Assembly: GCA_947650285.1 (NCBI GenBank)
Contig: CANTFL010000183.1
Span: forward strand, 302,065-366,064
Source of the DNA: Hyaloperonospora brassicae
Lineage: Eukaryota > Oomycota > Peronosporomycetes > Peronosporales > Peronosporaceae
DNA: 64,000 bases
Direction: 5' to 3'
Part shown: positions 39,601-51,059 of the stretch, piece after piece
How the letters are laid out: each line of letters begins with the position of its first letter
Numbering within the stretch: the stretch's first letter is position 1
Made by a program: the position numbers and the translations under genes
The notes under the pieces: model-generated
The model's database searches: none
What the model was told of the DNA's origin: nothing
The model's input: the letters and a program-made list of their open reading frames with translations, nothing else

Positions 39601-40740
39601 TGCAGCATGTGAGAAAGCGCGTCGCTACGCGGAATCGATTTGTACGCACGTACGCCCTTTTGCATCCGCAACTTCGTCGCATTGCAGAACGATCCGGACG
39701 CTTCTTGCGACCATTCCAAGGCCACGTCAGTATCGAAGAGCAGACGATGCCACTTGTCGGTGGCTTTATGACCCAACGTTTGCGTCGACTGTTGCTGATC
39801 GGTCGTCTAGCGCCGAGGAAGAAAAGTCGCGCAAGGTCATGTCCCTGGCTTCCTCTGTAGGGAAGCAAAGAGTTGGCAGGTACCCGGTGGGCCGCCTACA
39901 CGTCACAATGTCGCTATTGTATTGCTCCCGAATGATAGATAGATAGATACACGCACGAGATGGTGGGGGGGGGGGGTGTCGCACCCGGGTGAAAAAATCT
40001 CCGATCGTGCCTCGAATGTGCCCGAAGTTAGTTAACTCACGGTCCGAAAAAAACAGGTTTATTCGATAAAAGCAGGCCTTTGTCCTTCAACGATAAACAT
40101 AAAAACAGCAACTACGGTTATCGTACCTGCCTTTTCGCGTTTAAACCGCACGAAAAAGCACGAAAAACGCGTCATGAGGCTTTTCGCCGCTTGCAGCCAC
40201 GACTAAGACTGCGCTGCGTCCGTGCATTATGAGCCCTACAGGAGATATCGATCGGACCACAGCCTCTGCCCTCGTCCGAGCTCGTTCGATATCGCTTCTC
40301 GAGAGTGCAGCAGCGGCTTCCACATGAAGGAGGTCTATCGCGGCTTTTACTCGCGCTAAAGCGCTTGCTCCCTACCTCTCGGTCGACTATTCGCTTGTCG
40401 TCGCCATGTCCACGTCCGTCTCCCGAAGTAGCGACCGCAGCGCTACTTCAGACGACTGTCTGGTCGCCACCTCACACAAAACATCCACACCCTCCCGCCT
40501 CGCGCCCCGTCACGAAACGGCAACGGTGTACTTGAAGTCACTATGGCCGCGCCTGCCCCTTCGCTCGCGGCCAGCTGACACGCCCCACGCCCTTGCCCAC
40601 TCTATCCACCAGGAGGGATGACCTCGCACCCGTCCACACAACATCCACACCCACTCGCGCAACCGCACCCACTCACCCCCTCGCGCCGTCGCCCCCCGCC
40701 CCCCGCCCGCTCCAGCAGCTCATTTCCCGTTTTTCCCGGT
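36653..40740. other. Spacer upstream of actin
   Basis: Open frames of 120 codons (38228-38590 plus), 197 codons (38889-39482 plus) and 200 codons (39344-39946 plus, opposed by 167 on the minus strand) were inspected. None has a recognisable domain, and the last two overlap in different frames. A homopolymer G run sits near 39963-39976. From about 40.2 kb composition turns C/T-rich toward the actin gene. No gene supported. Confidence 0.4.
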
Positions 40741-40758
40741 CCCCACCCGATCGCGATC

Positions 40759-40819
40759 TCTTCTTCTCTCTCTCTCTCTCTCTCTCTCCCTCTCCCCCTC
40801 TTTCTCACTCGCTCTCACG
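40759..40819 (+). promoter_or_regulatory. Pyrimidine-rich (CT)n leader immediately before actin
   Basis: A nearly uninterrupted CT/TC tract ending within a few bases of the actin ATG. Pyrimidine-rich tracts at transcription starts are common in strongly expressed genes. Here it probably forms the core promoter or 5' leader. No TATA box was seen. Confidence 0.45.
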
Positions 40820-41950
40820 ATGGCTGACGAAGACGTCCAGGCGCTCGTGGTCGACAACGGCTCGGGCATGTGCAAGGCCGGGTTTGCCGGCGACGACGCG
40901 CCGCGCGCCGTGTTCCCCTCGATCGTGGGGCGCCCCAAGCACTTGGGCATCATGGTGGGCATGGACCAGAAGGACGCGTACGTGGGCGACGAGGCGCAGT
41001 CGAAGCGCGGCGTGCTGACGCTCAAGTACCCCATTGAGCACGGCATTGTCACGAACTGGGACGACATGGAGAAGATTTGGCACCATACGTTTTATAACGA
41101 GCTGCGCGTGGCGCCCGAAGAGCACCCGGTGCTGCTGACGGAAGCGCCGCTCAACCCCAAGGCCAACCGCGAGCGCATGACGCAGATTATGTTTGAGACG
41201 TTTAACGTGCCGGCCATGTACGTGAACATCCAGGCCGTGCTGTCGCTGTACGCGTCGGGGCGCACCACGGGCTGCGTGCTCGACTCGGGCGACGGCGTGT
41301 CGCACACGGTGCCCATCTACGAGGGCTACGCGCTGCCGCACGCGATTGTGCGCCTCGACTTGGCCGGCCGCGACCTCACGGACTACATGATGAAGATTTT
41401 GACGGAACGCGGCTACTCGTTTACCACGACGGCCGAGCGCGAAATCGTGCGCGACATTAAGGAGAAGCTGACGTACATTGCGCTCGACTTTGACCAGGAG
41501 ATGAAGACGGCGGCCGAGTCGTCGGGCCTCGAGAAGAGCTACGAGCTGCCGGACGGCAATGTGATTGTCATTGGCAACGAGCGCTTCCGTACGCCCGAAG
41601 TGCTGTTCCAGCCGTCGCTGATTGGCAAAGAAGCTGCTGGCATCCACGACTGCACGTTCCAGACCATTATGAAGTGTGACGTGGACATTCGCAAGGACTT
41701 GTACTGCAACATTGTGCTCTCGGGCGGCACGACCATGTACCCGGGCATTGGCGAGCGCATGACGAAGGAGCTGACGGCACTGGCGCCGTCGACGATGAAG
41801 ATCAAGGTGGTGGCCCCGCCCGAGCGCAAGTACTCGGTGTGGATTGGCGGCTCGATCCTCTCGTCGCTGTCGACGTTCCAGCAGATGTGGATCTCCAAGG
41901 CCGAGTACGACGAGTCGGGTCCGTCGATTGTCCACCGCAAGTGCTTTTAG
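40820..41950 (+). CDS. Actin
   Basis: Conventional actin, the ATP-binding filament protein of the cytoskeleton. Length 376 residues, as in canonical actins, with no intron. Seen: the phosphate-1 loop [15 protein letters not shown] (11-25), FPSIVGRPK, the hinge segment [30 protein letters not shown] (about 78-96), the phosphate-2 loop LDSGDGVSH (about 153), [19 protein letters not shown] and the universal C-terminus SIVHRKCF. The DNase-binding loop reads [14 protein letters not shown] instead of the usual HQGVMVGMGQKDSY. The gene is strongly GC-rich at third positions, which also keeps long antisense frames open. It stands alone, more than 7 kb from the nearest recognised gene on either side. 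Confidence 0.98.
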
Positions 41951-42530
41951 GCGCGGCGAGCGACGCTGAGGACGGACGGCCGGCCGGCATAGAAGCGCGG
42001 GGCGTGGACGTGTGGGGCTGCTGCTGGTGCGTTGGCCGCGTGGACTTTGAGGCTTGAGTGCTTCGGTTGCCGGTCGAGGCGGTAGTGGGGCAGCTGCTGC
42101 GGCTGGTGTGCCCATTGACTTTGCTTTGTATGCTTTAAAATACGAAAAGTAATGTTGTGATCTACATAGTGGTGTTGTCGTTTGGGTTGTTGGATTGTTG
42201 GAAGGGATGGGATGGGATCGATACCCCCATATACCCTTTCGATGCGACGGCTGCATAGTGTGGAAAGAAGGAGAAGGGATGGGATGGGATGGGATACGTG
42301 TGCCACGTAATGGGTCTTTGCAACACGCCGTACCGGATGCGGCGAGCGAAAAAACACGTCGCTGCTTATAGGATAACGCGAATCTTGTATCTATCGAAGC
42401 CACGTCATCTGCTGGGGCGTGACATAAACGTATCTTTTGGGTCATTATGTGGGACAGGAAGATCATTGAGCTGTGTTCAGTAGCGATAGCGTGGGGATGC
42501 AAATAGAGTGGGGATGCAAATAGAGTGGGA
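41951..42530 (+). repeat. Actin 3' flank with GGGAT runs and a 17-bp tandem repeat
   Basis: After the actin stop the sequence contains GGGAT repeats (about 42206-42220 and 42276-42295). GGGGATGCAAATAGAGT occurs twice in tandem (42493-42509, 42510-42526) with a partial third copy. These lie where the 3' untranslated region and polyadenylation zone would be; no defined signal was identified. Confidence 0.55.
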
Positions 42531-45500
42531 ATGGCTTAGTTGATACTTGTATTTGGGCATCGCTGGCCAGCCGAACCCCCGCCGCATATGAGGAACGACG
42601 CGCAAACTCAGATATGTGCCTCTTTCGTATCCTTTTTGATTGACGTTTGTCTTAGACGTCGTATTCGACGCGACATGTGAGATGAATGAACACGTTAATT
42701 GAACGATCTGAGTCGCTTTACAAGTATTCACTTTGTTTTGGCTTTTTGCAGCACAAGTACAAACGTTTAAATGCTCACTTCACAATAGATTTCGTTTCAC
42801 CACGCACGAATAACAGCCGCACGGCTTGCATAAAAGCGCTACAATGACAGCATCCGCGTTCTTAGAAAAGAGCGCGCTCGAACGTTGACGCAGTGTGATT
42901 ACGGCACCTTACAATCTTGCTCGGCTCTCTCGTCGTACTTCTTCCGCTTGGGACATGAGCATTTCTCATACAAAGGCGTAATCTCGAAACACAACGTGAT
43001 ATTTGACCAAAGGTTCGAGACGTAAACTTTGAGTGAAGACCGCTATCCTGGCCGCCTCTAAGGGAAGTAAGAAGCTGAACAAGTCACGTCTTTCAGTACG
43101 ACGAAAGCATTCGGCCGTGCGTCGAATCAGACTGCCTCCACTGTCGCGAAGGACAACCGAAAAGCACAAGGCTCGAGTCTTGTGTTATCAGCAGCAGAGC
43201 CATGTGCAACCATAGAGCGATCATCAGTCAGTTCGGTGTATGATGGCAACATGTAGCGTGTGACACCCAGCAAATAGTTGCACAAGTGACAGGTACATTC
43301 GTTCTCGGACATCTCGGCGATCATACGACACGGCGTACCATACACGAGACGACTCGTGGGATCGTTAGAGACTACAGTGGTGGAACCAACTCAGCAGCTG
43401 CGTATGAAACAGCGAGCACAGAATAGTGGAAACGCATGTTGTGCACTAAGCTGATGTAAAACATAACTTCGTGATGACATTTGTGACAACGTCGTCGCTT
43501 CCAGTGACAGTTGGCGTGTCATCGTTTGTTCGCTTGATTTACTCAACAGAACGCATCTGAATTGACCGCTTTGCCTGATCCTCTCGCCACGACAATTTGT
43601 CATTGACAAGCAAGTGTGACTGTGTCCGTAGCGTTTATCTGAAGTAAGACGAAGACGACAACCTGTATTGCTCGTGCGCTAACTTGTAATCCAAGACTCG
43701 AATAGTACTTCTCCTCTACACCATATCATCGTATGCTCGTCTCTGGCATATCGAGTTGCCAGTGTTGGGTCATGTCTCGTGGGCATACGTACGTATCATG
43801 GAAAGAGACAAGTGCGACGTCTAGGCTATCATTTGTCGACAAGCAGCGTGCTTTGTCAGAGGTGAACTATGCCGCCGCGGGAACGTCTATGCGAAGAAGA
43901 AAGCAGGTCAGGTGCTAGAGGTGCCCTCCGTGATGTGTGTGGTCCTGGTCGACAAATATCTGCGACATTATAATCTCAAAAGAAGCTTTGGGAGTCCATC
44001 CATTGATAAGAAGCGCTACGAAGAGATATTGCACCTGGTAAATAATGCAGTAGCGTTATAGCGTTATAGCGTAATAGCAAATTGAGCAAGACGGGATGCT
44101 CGAGAAGCTGTCCGAGGCAATGTGGGATACAAAAGCATTGCGCTGCGATGCGATGCGGTGCAACGTATGGTCAACATGGTGATTCCGCCGATTGGTACGA
44201 CACTGTGGGAAGCATTGGCCGCATCGAAGCAAATATGCTAATGTCCCCAAGCTGAGCACTTGCTGGCAATGAGAACTGAGGATAAAGACCACAACTACCG
44301 AAAGCGAATCAAATACGAGAAGAGTAGATATATCGACTCTGAAATTGTCACGGCTGCGATTGCGTACAACACACCTGAAACGATTCATCAGACCGATACA
44401 GATTAGACATATATGGATAGACAAGCACAAACTCCATCACATAACAACTGAGTCGTGCGAGACATTATATCGTCACACGTAGATCAGTAAGACGGTCCTG
44501 CGTGGTGGAAGGAGCAATGAATCTTGACGAATTCATTAACTTGGAACGATCTGTTTGCTAGCAAAATTTACCGTGATAGTCACGACATTGATTTCAACTG
44601 CATGAAAGTGAAGCGGTGAATGAAATATAACTCGATCAAATAGACTGCTAATTTGTCTTCTACGTTATCTGCGCTGCTTACTTTGACACGTCAAATACCG
44701 TGAGCTAGCTAACTAAAGCTGATGCATGAGAAGGTCACGAGCTAGCTAAGTGAAGCTAATGAATGAAAAGGAGACATGCTATATGCACCAGAGCACATAC
44801 GTATGCGGCATGACCACTAAGTCGTCATATATAATTATTCGCTCAATCAGTCGCTGTTTATGCAGCGCCAGGACTAGCTTTTTGAGTTCAGAATTGAGAA
44901 ACAACGTCTTGTGAGCATGTTGGCCAAATCTATACACACGACGGTAGAAGCAAAGTTGTAAGCTCCCTGTGTATCAGCATCCACGCTGATTTATACAAAT
45001 GCGGTACTAAGGTAGCCACGACCGATGACAATTTTGTGCTTTTGTGCTTGAGACGGAGAGGATGAAGGGGCGTTACCTTCATTATAGGAGCTCTTTGTCT
45101 GCACCGCCGTGCTCGCAAACATACAATAGGATATCGCTTTCCTCGAGTCACTCACTCACACGACAAGTCTCAGTACCAAGAATTTTGCAGGATCCGTCGA
45201 CCGGTCAGACGGTAGATCGCTGCATTTGTCGTTGCTTTGTTGTGGACACTCTTTGCTGTCCAAGTGTGTATGTTCAGTCTCGAATACATCGAGACATCAT
45301 TTTGTTCACAAAGAATGCACTCACCCACATCGCGCCTCGTTGTGATCAACTGAAAGCATCGATTGGAGTCACAGGTCCCTCGTTTGCATATTTGGCCTAC
45401 AACTGCAATTCTGATCGTGTGAGATGATCCTTGCACGTGGTACATGCGAAACCCTGTGTCGCGCATGGATATGTCACGTTACGCCGGTAGCATAATTTGC

Positions 45501-47399
45501 TGAGCGCACACCTTGCTATGCCATCCTTACTGACAGACTGCAGCAATGCAACCGCTACAGGGCATCCGTCATGTGGCTACGTCCGCGCATGCCAAATGTA
45601 TACAGAAATGTCGAGATGCTTACTTCTTTGATGCCATTCCTTTGATCATGGCCGCACAATCTTTTACTTATCACTTCATAGCTATGTGTGAGCACACTTT
45701 CTAGCAGTGTTGCGTCAAGTTCACTTTATCAAACATAATCGTGATTTTGCGGCCGTATCCACAGGTAGTGTAGAGAATCACGAGAGTTTGATGTTTTGTA
45801 CCCGATCACGGCAAACGAAATGACTTGTCATGTGAAGAAATACGATTGCATACCCACACACGTTAGTTGGATCACATTTCGCAGCCATTGGTTCGTCAAA
45901 CTTCTCCAGCCGGTCTCCGCCTGTGTCTGACAAAACACGTAGCCGTATTGATCGCAGCTGGAAAAATTATCTTTCACTCTGGATCGGCGAACGTGCCCGT
46001 ATGAGATCATTTGGCCTCAGCTCCACGCAACACCTCAAGAAATGGGCGTCTCTCGCGAGAACCTGTCATCGAAATATGCGCGTCTCTTGCGGGAATATGT
46101 CATTGCTAAGACTTGCTGTTTTGTGCGATCATTTTTTTGCAGAAGCGGTTGCCGTCAAACGATGGGCTACAGACGTGCTGTTTCGACTATCGTCTTCATT
46201 GCGTCAGCCACTCTGCTCTCGGTAGTAATTGCACGTCTATATAGGATAACATTTAAAGCGGAAGTTTCCAATCGCAGTTCACTTCTTCTGTAGATCGAAG
46301 ATAAGCGCATAAGTCAACTGCTTTTGATTGCTCATCATTTTCACCATCAGGTGCCGATGTACAGAACGACAAATTGACATGCAAAGTGGGCCAGAAATAC
46401 TCTGCTCACTACTAGACCACATGAGTAATCACTTAGGAAGTCGGCGAATGCGAAGGTCAGAGAACATGTTCCTCCACAGGGTATAAACATAGCAAGTGCT
46501 GCTACAAGATGGCAGACAAATTGGAGTGAATTCGAAACAACAGAAGCGTGCAAGATAAAAATCGGATTTGCAGCTAGCCATTTGTCATAACAACAAGTAG
46601 CATAACTTGTTTTTCCATTGCGCCGGAGATACAGAACCTAAATAACTTCTGACAACTGACAGAACGAAGAACGTATCATGTATCGATCGATCTTTACCGC
46701 ATACTTTTTCACGACCAGCCTTATGGGGCTACCTCCTGATTGATACTGGACGAAAAACCGCATGCTTCGACAGACAATGTGGTTGATTGCCAAGGCATTG
46801 CAAATTCGATCTCACTCGGGTATTTTTTCGAAATGTTGATGCGTGAGTATAGATCTCAAACGTGTCCGCGCCGTGCTGGACTTGGCTCGTTATGTGTGTA
46901 TCTGGCTGTAAACGAAGCATTGAATTTCAAGAAGTCCTGATTGTAGCGTCGAACAGCAGACTGTGAGAAATAACGCACGAAAGCATTGAGACACAGTTTC
47001 GTATCACGTCCATCAGGTCGATTGCCTTTGGCGGTACATTTTGCTCGAGTGTGCAGTTGAATCGTCATGCCTCGTGGCTTTTCGTGTGCGCATGAAACAA
47101 TTCGTGATCTTCCTTCCTATCCAGTACATGGAATCGCTTTATATTGTTCGGTTACGGACCAAAAGACTATTGCGTGTGAACGTCAAAAGACCGACAAAAG
47201 ACTCTTGCGTCACTAGTTGATCTTCCTACGTTCTCACTCGGGTCGCAAACATCGCTCGTCTCTTGCAAGAACGTTACCCATCTCTTCGAATCTTTTTTCG
47301 ATCTTGCTGACAATTAGTCCGTGGCGTAGACGACCTTAGCTCTCACCCGTTGTACCGAACTCGGCTGTCTAGTCCATTCAAATTGGATCTAGGATAGGT
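42531..47399. other. Gene-poor spacer with small tandem repeats
   Basis: No recognisable gene; frames reach about 127 codons. Two minor repeats are visible: an 8-bp AGCGTTAT run near 44053-44076 and a diverged 37-bp tandem pair at 44702-44771. A few protein-like fragments (for example near 43920-44060) have no identifiable family and are probably transposon debris. Confidence 0.4.
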
Positions 47400-48220
47400 C
47401 GAACTATCGATTTCTTGACTATAGCGACAATGGGACCTTGTCAGCGCAAAGCGATCGTCGAGCTGTCCAAGTCGGGGCTAGTATCAACAGTTTGGACACT
47501 GTCACTAGATAGGCCCTACTCGACGTTAAATGCGTACATTGTACGCGTCAACATGTCAAGGTGGAAGAAAGAGACATGGACAATTCGACCTGCAGAGCTG
47601 ACTAAAACCAAGTATCCCGACCCGCCCATGCTCAGGATGTCATCTCCACCGAAACCCCGGGTCCGAGCGGATCCGGGTCGGCGATGGTAGCTATCGTCTC
47701 AGATGACCTGCACCCGAGAATTCAATAGATGACCAGCGTGTCTTGTGCAGCCACGACCACCACGAACAATTGCGCGGAATACAGAGCTCTCCTTGTTGGA
47801 TTACGCCAAGGCACTTTTGTACAATTTACGAGAGATCACGTCGTTGGGGAGAGTAAACTTATCCTGCGACACCTGATCCGACGCAGCCCGCCTAAATCAT
47901 CCCGACTACGTGATGATATGAACAATACCGCACCATCGCTGATAAGCTGCACATATCGTGCACTGGGCACACCAACTACGTCACTTCAATCAAATGGCTG
48001 ACGCCCTGACGAATACCGCTATGGATACAGGGAAGAGCACCCAGGTCCTTGCGGAGGACTTCGCACAAGTGCCACCGACATGGACAGTGGTTCTCGATTC
48101 TCTCAATGGGGGACATCAATCACTGGATTTCCATGCATTCTGCTACGGGTCATCCGGCCGAGGCCGACGGTCGACTACAAACTTAGACAGAGTATTGTTA
48201 CTGCCCACGCTAACATCTTA
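47400..48220 (+). mobile_element. Retroelement remnant with RNase H domain
   Basis: Seen in two plus-strand frames: TTTNNCAEYRALLVGLRQG (47757-47815), then VVGESKLILRHL (about 47845-47880), and after a frameshift LRHFNQMADALTNTAMDT (about 47973-48028). Family knowledge: these are the AEY helix with the catalytic Glu, the strand that normally carries VVGDS with a catalytic Asp (here Glu), and the closing ADALAN helix with the last Asp of RNase H in oomycete retroelements. The frame from 47415 upstream may be the connection region. The frameshift and the Asp-to-Glu change show it is inactive. The RT itself was not found. Confidence 0.65.
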
Positions 48221-49208
48221 GATGTTGGTAAGCTGCTAAGAGATGTGTAAGCTCCTTGCGGTAGGACATTGGCGAGTCGTTAGGTTTGTAAATGACTGTG
48301 ATGTACCTCAACACATAATTCCACCGTAGCGATACTCTATAAATGCAACGGAGCTCGATGCTGTTGCATTACATCGTAAAGAACACAGCTGATCGATACC
48401 TTTGCTCATAGCTGTGCATCGGCTGATCGACGCGTTTGGTCTCAGCTGTGTATTTGCAAGGCAGTGGCAACTATAAAGTGGTAGACCATGAACGATCGTT
48501 TGCATCTGACTGTTCTTTGCTAACTAAATACCGAGAGCATCACATTCGAAACGTATCAGCTGGTGGAACCACAGAGCATCGACATGAACACAAATGATCG
48601 TCGATCGATTAGCATAACAGTCCATTTGCTGTGCATTTGATGGCAACCAATGCGCTCTGTCAGTTTGGTGTGGTATGTGTCACGAATCATTGCCAGTGTG
48701 CGTCGTTTATAGATCGATGAAATAAATGGTACATTAGAAACGTAATGGAAGAGCGATAGCTGCGAGATACGTCCTGGACCCTAAAACTATAACACAATGC
48801 ACTATCTATCGATCAACCTCTTGCCCTCGCGCTTGCATGCGTGTGATATACCAATATCGTGTCAGACATTACATACAGGCGTAATTTGCCGAGCTCCCTT
48901 CGCAACGACAAATGCAGCGCTTCTAATCGAACGCCTCACACCACATCCACTGTACCCCTCTTGTCGTTCCTCCAGCTGAAGACTGGCAACTTGTTGTCAT
49001 GCACAGTGACATGAGCGCAAAGCAACCACACTGCACTGAACGATCCTCTTCGTCAAGTCACGTGGCCCAGAGCTTGGACCGATCCAAGTGTCTGCCGTAT
49101 CTGTACTTGTTACTTCCACAGATGGCATAAATAAACTGACCACTTTGGTCTTTGCATACCACGCGACGCAAGCACGTAGTGCACTGCACGCTTAGCACTC
49201 GTCGTCGC
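48221..49208. other. Spacer and 3' flank of the MATE gene
   Basis: No open frame above about 65 codons and no recognisable feature. The last 100-200 bp form the 3' flank of the minus-strand MATE gene; only a short GTGCACTGCAC palindrome is visible, weaker than the hairpins seen after two other genes. Confidence 0.45.
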
Positions 49209-50966
49209 TTAGTGCGCTAACCGTGCGCGCGCTTCGAGTGCCATTTGCTCCCAGCTCGCGTAATACAGGTTGATGCTGCAGACTGTGAGCGCTGTGGCGA
49301 CACCAACGCCAAAGCCAATCCATAGTCCCTCAATCCCCACACCGTAATGGAACGACAGCACGGCTCCCAGCGGGATACCAATGCCATAGAAAGCAATCGC
49401 GTTAGTCTTTGCAGCCATGTTTTGCCACCCAGCTCCCTTGTAGATTCCCTGGATCGCACAATTCAGCGAGTCGACAAACACGTACGGTATCAGCACTAAC
49501 AGCGCATTCGACGCCCGCTGGACAGCCACGGGGTCATTGATCACAATGAGCGGGATCTGATGGCGCAGGACATACAGCAGCAGTGCAAAGAAGCACGAGA
49601 GCACCGAGACGGTGCTGAGCGTGATGTAGCTGATAACTCTTGCTTTCTTGGGACAATTCGCACCGAGGCAGTTGCCGACACGGATGTTGCTCGAGATTGA
49701 AATGCCCATGAACACCATATAAATCATGGACGCGACGTTCATGAGCACTGCGTGCGTACTCACAGCCACGACGCCATCGGGCAAGTTGCCTGCCAGGACG
49801 GCCAGCAGCTCGTAGGCCCACCATTCCAAGACCATCATGGCCATGCCGGGCAGTCCCAGTCGCATGAACAGCGGCACGAGCGCCCACGCTTTCTTCAGTT
49901 GCCATCCACTCCACCAGAGCCGGTAATTGCGACTCACGACAAAGTACGGCACGAGGCAGAGCGGGAGGACCATGTAGCCCAATGTGCGCGAGAGCGCTGC
50001 CCCGTGGAACCCCAGTGGCGTCCAGTACGTGAGCGCGTAGCCGCCAACGACATTGACAAACGTCCCAGCCAGCGCAAAAAGCACCATGGGCCGCACAATG
50101 TTCTGCGCTTGGAGCACTTTCCGCGCGAGTTCGTACAGAAAGAGGAACGGGACGCCAAAGACCGTCACGCGCGAGAACTCGCCGGCCAGTTGCGCCACGT
50201 GGGCGTCTTGACCCGACCAGATCAGGAACGTCGTTGCGTGCCAATTGAGGAGGAACACGGGGACCAGACACGCGCCAATCACGAGCACACCGGCCTGGAA
50301 GTACACGCCGAGTTTACTGAGCTTCCCGGCACCATATGCTTGGGAGCACAACGTATCCAAAGCTGAAGTAAGGCCAAAGCCAATGGACAGCGACGAGACG
50401 TTCGTAAACATCGCGGATAGGGTTGCGGCCGCGACAAAGCGCTTCGTGTCGGGCGAGTCCATGTGGCCCACGAGAACAATCCCCACGACCCCGGGGAGGT
50501 ACTCGAGCGTATAGGTTACGACCACGGGGTACGCGAGCGCCATGGACCGCCAGAACTCGTCGCGAACGTTCGGCTCGTCTTCTTCGGTCGCAGCGTCTTC
50601 TCGATTGCCAGCTGGGAACAAAGAAGCGCACGACCGCGGCGAGTCGACGAGGTCGAGGGAGAGACCTGCAGTAGTAGTGGGCCCGTCGTCGTCGTCGTCG
50701 TCGCCGTCGTCCCCACGCAGGTTGGCGCCGTCGGACGAGGTCACGGACAGAGACCGACAGCTCGCAGCGACAAAGCTCGAGCCACGTGTGATCGTCGCGA
50801 GCGTGAGGTCGGAAATGGCCACGTCCCACGCGTCATTGTCCTTGTCAGTACGAGTGGTACGAGGGGTCGTGGGGCCCAAGTCGATGGAGTAGATGGTATT
50901 GTTGCGGGCACTGGTTGTCGTGTCTTTGGAGTGGAGTAGCGACGAATGTTCACTGGGAGTGTCCAT
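49209..50966 (-). CDS. MATE family multidrug/toxin extrusion transporter
   Basis: Integral membrane antiporter of the MatE family, expected to export organic cations, drugs or secondary metabolites using a proton or sodium gradient. The substrate is not predictable. Seen: 585 residues, no intron, ATG at 50966. A polar N-terminal tail of about 140 residues with an Asp run (DDGDDDDDDG, about 86-95) precedes about twelve hydrophobic helices from residue 143 on. MATE signatures include LDTLCSQAYGAG (about 212), the LEWWAYELLAVLAG segment (about 378) and SISSNIRVGNCLGA (about 422-435) at the start of the second repeat. Two MatE halves are recognisable. The tail is longer than in most family members; the GTC/GAC repeat encoding the Asp run may vary in length. 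Confidence 0.95.
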   Translation of the reverse strand: MDTPSEHSSLLHSKDTTTSARNNTIYSIDLGPTTPRTTRTDKDNDAWDVAISDLTLATITRGSSFVAASCRSLSVTSSDGANLRGDDGDDDDDDGPTTTAGLSLDLVDSPRSCASLFPAGNREDAATEEDEPNVRDEFWRSMALAYPVVVTYTLEYLPGVVGIVLVGHMDSPDTKRFVAAATLSAMFTNVSSLSIGFGLTSALDTLCSQAYGAGKLSKLGVYFQAGVLVIGACLVPVFLLNWHATTFLIWSGQDAHVAQLAGEFSRVTVFGVPFLFLYELARKVLQAQNIVRPMVLFALAGTFVNVVGGYALTYWTPLGFHGAALSRTLGYMVLPLCLVPYFVVSRNYRLWWSGWQLKKAWALVPLFMRLGLPGMAMMVLEWWAYELLAVLAGNLPDGVVAVSTHAVLMNVASMIYMVFMGISISSNIRVGNCLGANCPKKARVISYITLSTVSVLSCFFALLLYVLRHQIPLIVINDPVAVQRASNALLVLIPYVFVDSLNCAIQGIYKGAGWQNMAAKTNAIAFYGIGIPLGAVLSFHYGVGIEGLWIGFGVGVATALTVCSINLYYASWEQMALEARARLAH

Positions 50967-50994
50967 CTTTCAATCGCAGCGGTAGCGATCGACA

Positions 50995-51059
50995 GTCACA
51001 CACACACACACAGAGACAGAGACGGAGACAGAGATGGAGATAGAGAGAAAGAGAGAGAG
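50995..51059. repeat. CA then GA dinucleotide-rich tract upstream of the MATE gene
   Basis: A (CA)n run followed by an interrupted (GA)n tract starts about 30 bp before the MATE start codon (on the opposite strand). Probably part of the 5' leader or promoter. Simple-sequence DNA. Confidence 0.6.

Noticed and set aside
39344..39946. Overlapping 200-codon plus and 167-codon minus frames
   Set aside because: Both strands are open together and neither product is recognisable; a composition effect is the simpler explanation.
40805..42502. 565-codon minus-strand frame across the actin gene
   Set aside because: It is antisense to actin and open only because of the GC-rich third positions of the actin codons; it has no domain and no good start.
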